From assembly GCA_900314165.1 (NCBI GenBank), contig OMUE01000172.1, positions 1 to 8,290 of the forward strand: a stretch of DNA of 8,290 nt, in the 5' to 3' direction. The DNA comes from an uncultured Acidaminococcus sp. Lineage in GTDB: Bacteria; Bacillota_C; Negativicutes; Acidaminococcales; Acidaminococcaceae. The notes beneath the pieces were generated by a model. The model made no database searches. It was not told the DNA's origin and saw only the letters and a list, made by a program, of their open reading frames with translations. The position numbers and the translations under genes were made by a program. Each line of letters opens with the position of its first letter. The first letter of the stretch is position 1. Shown here piece after piece: positions 6,244 through 8,290 of the stretch.

Positions 6244-6276
6244 AGCTCGGTAGTTATATTTCTAGGGGGAATTAGC

Positions 6277-7008
6277 ATGTCGGGACACTCCAAGTGGGCG
6301 AATATTAAATTTAAAAAAGGTAAGGCAGATGCACTCCGTGGCAAAATCACCACGAAGATCGGCAGAGAAATCACTATCGCAGTTCGTATGGGCGGTCCTG
6401 ATCCTACTGGTAATATGAGATTGAAGCTGGCTTTGTCCAAAGCAAAGGCCAACAACATCCCTAAGGATAATATCAAGAGAGCTATTGCCAAAGGTGAAGG
6501 GGCTACCGAAGGGTCTAACTACGAACAGATTACGTACGAAGGCTATGGCCCTGCAGGCGTGGCTATTATGGTCAGCGCTCTGACGGATAACCGGAACCGT
6601 ACGGCTGCAGACATCCGCCACGTGTTCAGCAAAGGCGGGAACATGGGCGAATCCGGCTGTGTGGGCTGGATGTTCAAGAATAAAGGCGTGTTCACCGTGG
6701 AAAAGGAAGGGGCTCCTTCTGAAGACGATGTGATGGAAATCGCTCTGGAAGCAGGCGCAGAAGACATGGAAACCACCGATGACAGCTATGTGATCACTAC
6801 TGCACCGGAAGATTACGATGCCGTAGAAAAGGCTCTGGCTGACAACAACATCGAAGTGGCTATGAGCGAACTGTCCCTGATTCCTGACAATACCATTGCC
6901 GTTACCGGGGAAGATGCAGAAAAGGTACAACGGATGCTGGACGCATTCGAAGACCTGGACGACGTGCAGGACGTTTATTCAAACGCCGATCTGCCGGAGG
7001 AAGAATAA
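6277..7008 (+). CDS. yebC: YebC/PmpR (TACO1) family protein
   Basis: Cytoplasmic protein of 243 residues, the normal family length. The hallmark N-terminus SGHSKWANIK (2-11) is followed by KRGKI-like (here LRGKITTKIGREI) and the basic helix NIPKDNIKRAIAKG. Acidic central and C-terminal domains complete the usual three-domain fold. The family was long annotated as DNA-binding transcriptional regulators; bacterial YebC2 proteins and mitochondrial TACO1 have since been tied to translation, relieving ribosome stalling at proline runs. Which role applies here cannot be read from sequence. The ATG has an AGGGGG ribosome binding site seven bases upstream. The position directly before ruvC is widely conserved among bacteria, which supports the assignment. 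The C-terminus is very acidic (DLPEEE). The gene is followed by a terminator hairpin that separates it from ruvC. Confidence 0.95.
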   Translation: MSGHSKWANIKFKKGKADALRGKITTKIGREITIAVRMGGPDPTGNMRLKLALSKAKANNIPKDNIKRAIAKGEGATEGSNYEQITYEGYGPAGVAIMVSALTDNRNRTAADIRHVFSKGGNMGESGCVGWMFKNKGVFTVEKEGAPSEDDVMEIALEAGAEDMETTDDSYVITTAPEDYDAVEKALADNNIEVAMSELSLIPDNTIAVTGEDAEKVQRMLDAFEDLDDVQDVYSNADLPEEE

Positions 7009-7020
7009 GGTAAACCTAAG

Positions 7021-7060
7021 GCCGGCCAGCTGGGGTAATTCCCGGCCTGGCCGGTTTTTT
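7021..7060 (+). terminator. Intrinsic terminator between yebC and ruvC
   Basis: CCGGCCAG (7022-7029) pairs with CTGGCCGG (7047-7054). The stem continues inward as CTGGGG against TCCCGG around a TAAT loop with one bulged C (7046). T6 follows at 7055-7060. This is a very stable GC-rich hairpin with a clean U tract. It ends only eight bases before the ruvC ribosome binding site. Confidence 0.88.
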
Positions 7061-7082
7061 CGACTATCAGGAGGAATAGGGT

Positions 7083-7580
7083 ATGCTGGTTTTAGGCATT
7101 GACCCGGGAACAGCCATCTGCGGCTACGGACTGGTGAAGCTGGAACGCAGCCGGCTTATTCCTGTCACGTACGGTGCCGTTTTTACGGATAAAGATATGC
7201 TGCCGGAATTGCGGCTGAAAAAGATTTACGAAGAGCTGACACAGATTATTGCCTTATACAAACCGGATTTTATGAGCGTGGAAAAGCTGTTCTTCAACAG
7301 GAACGTGACCACGGCTATTGCCGTTGGCCAGGCCAGAGGTGTGATCGTGCTGGCTGCGGCTATGGCCAATCTGCCGGTGTATGAGTATACCCCGATTCAG
7401 ATCAAGAACGCCATTACGGGCAATGGCCATGCGGATAAACACCAGATGACGTACATGGTGACGAAGCTGCTGCACCTGGACGAACCGCCAAAGCCCGACG
7501 ACGTGGCCGATGCCCTGGCGATTGGAATCACAGGACTGAACTTCGTGCGGCAGCAGGATTTATTGGAGAGAGCAAGATGA
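7083..7580 (+). CDS. ruvC: Crossover junction endodeoxyribonuclease RuvC
   Basis: Holliday-junction resolvase of 165 residues that cuts four-way DNA junctions as a dimer in recombination and repair, working with the RuvAB motor. The RNase H-like active site is complete: Asp7 in GIDPGT, Glu67 in SVEKLFF, and Asp140 and Asp143 in DDVADALAI, with the same spacing as the E. coli quartet. The conserved FFNRNVTTAIAVGQARG segment is also present. The ATG at 7083 has a perfect AGGAGG (7069-7074) at eight bases. The gene overlaps ruvA by four bases (ATGA). No promoter is obvious between the upstream terminator and the start, so expression probably depends on read-through from yebC or on a promoter within the yebC coding region. 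Confidence 0.97.
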   Translation: MLVLGIDPGTAICGYGLVKLERSRLIPVTYGAVFTDKDMLPELRLKKIYEELTQIIALYKPDFMSVEKLFFNRNVTTAIAVGQARGVIVLAAAMANLPVYEYTPIQIKNAITGNGHADKHQMTYMVTKLLHLDEPPKPDDVADALAIGITGLNFVRQQDLLERAR

Positions 7581-8182
7581 TTGGATTTATCAGCGGCCGG
7601 GTGGATCATATTGGGACAAATTTCTGCCTCATCGATACCAATGGGGTAGGCTACCGGGTGTTCATGAATGGTGGAGATCTGTCCCGAATCGTACCGGACC
7701 AGAAAATCAAAGTCTATACCTATTTATCCGTACGAGAAGATGCACTGCTGCTGTATGGTTTTCTGACCTATGATGCCTACAGCCTGTTCATCCAACTCAT
7801 TACGGTCAGTGGCATCGGGCCTAAAGTGGCCCAGGGCATCCTTGGGGCGGCTAAGGTGGATTCCTTCTACTTGGCCATCAAGAACAAGGACCTGAAGTTC
7901 CTGACGAAGCTGCCGGGCATCGGCAAGAAGACAGCGGAACGGATGCTGCTGGAGCTGAAGGACATGGCAGGCCCCGAAGAGGGCGACGATGTGGGCCCGT
8001 TGGGTGGCGGCAGCGTGACGGTGGACACCAGCGTCCGCAGCGAAGTAGCCGAAGGACTGGCCCAACTGGGCTTTAGCCAGGCTGAAATCGCACCGGTGCT
8101 GGATCAATTGACGATAACGGAACAAAGCAAAGTGGAAGACGTATTGAAGGCCGCCCTGGGGCTTTTGTATAGGAGGGGCTGA
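7577..8182 (+). CDS. ruvA: Holliday junction branch migration complex subunit RuvA
   Basis: Protein of 201 residues that binds Holliday junctions as a tetramer and loads the RuvB helicase. Residues 1 to about 63 are the OB-fold domain (MIGFISGRVD, then VREDALLLYGF). Two helix-hairpin-helix motifs follow, VSGIGPKVAQGIL (77-89) and LPGIGKKTAERMLLELKD (112-129). After a flexible acidic and glycine-rich linker (131-150), domain III (about 153-200; EVAEGLAQLGFSQAEI) contacts RuvB. Length is typical. The ATG lies inside the ruvC stop region (ATGA overlap), with GGAGAG in the end of ruvC as ribosome binding site, so the genes are translationally coupled. The stop codon overlaps the ruvB start by one base. 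Confidence 0.97.
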   Translation: MIGFISGRVDHIGTNFCLIDTNGVGYRVFMNGGDLSRIVPDQKIKVYTYLSVREDALLLYGFLTYDAYSLFIQLITVSGIGPKVAQGILGAAKVDSFYLAIKNKDLKFLTKLPGIGKKTAERMLLELKDMAGPEEGDDVGPLGGGSVTVDTSVRSEVAEGLAQLGFSQAEIAPVLDQLTITEQSKVEDVLKAALGLLYRRG

Positions 8183-8290
8183 TGGACGACAACACAAATC
8201 GGGTCATTGCCGGCGGGGAACAGGAAGCGGATGGTTGGCAGTACAGCCTGCGGCCCAGAACCCTGGCGGAATACATTGGCCAAAGCAAAG
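8182..8290 (+). CDS. ruvB: Holliday junction branch migration ATPase RuvB (3' partial)
   Basis: Only the first 36 codons are present; the window ends inside the gene. RuvB is the hexameric AAA+ motor that drives branch migration with RuvA. The visible N-terminus (MDDNTNRVIAGGEQ, then WQYSLRPRTLAEYIGQSK) contains the family's SLRP-x-TL-x-EYIGQ signature that precedes the Walker A motif, which lies beyond the edge. The start is fixed by an AGGAGG (8171-8176) five bases upstream and by the TGATG overlap with the ruvA stop codon. Gene order ruvC-ruvA-ruvB gives independent support. Confidence 0.95.
   Translation, partial: MDDNTNRVIAGGEQEADGWQYSLRPRTLAEYIGQSK

Overview
The window reads as a chromosomal core region of an anaerobic bacterium of the Firmicutes lineage, most likely one of the Negativicutes such as an Acidaminococcus-like organism. 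That placement is inference from moderate GC content, AGGAGG-type ribosome binding sites, a stand-alone group B [FeFe] hydrogenase of the kind found in fermenting anaerobes, and the gene set. No rRNA, tRNA, CRISPR array, phage gene or transposase is visible.

Layout. Positions 1-73 hold the last codons of a plus-strand gene of unknown function that ends in a Thr/Ser/Asp-rich five-residue repeat. A perfect hairpin (72-107) then terminates transcription from both sides. Next comes a minus-strand pair, nadE (glutamine-dependent NAD+ synthetase, 593-2503) followed by queT (substrate-binding membrane subunit for a queuosine precursor transporter, 106-600). The two overlap by 8 bases. A divergent intergenic stretch (2504-2891) carries the promoters of nadE and thrC around a block of seven-base tandem repeats. 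thrC (threonine synthase, 2892-4394) ends at a strong hairpin terminator.

A second intergenic stretch (4395-4723) holds a 96-bp element bounded by 12-bp inverted repeats built on a TTAGGGA-like heptamer. After it come a 19-bp AT-rich palindrome and the likely promoter of a single-gene [FeFe] hydrogenase (4724-6226). The hydrogenase has all H-cluster cysteines, two ferredoxin-type [4Fe-4S] sites and extra cysteine motifs.

The right end is the conserved block yebC-ruvC-ruvA-ruvB. YebC is a ribosome-associated/regulatory family protein. RuvC is the Holliday-junction resolvase, and RuvA and RuvB form the branch-migration motor; ruvB is cut by the window edge. ruvC, ruvA and ruvB are tightly coupled by 4-base and 1-base overlaps, but a strong terminator hairpin lies between yebC and ruvC.

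How the genes fit together: these are mostly independent housekeeping units covering NAD+ synthesis, a tRNA-modification precursor, threonine synthesis, hydrogen metabolism and recombination repair. I see no new multigene system. The best leads are the non-coding repeats, the hydrogenase operator candidate and its extra cysteines, and the terminator inside the yebC-ruv block.
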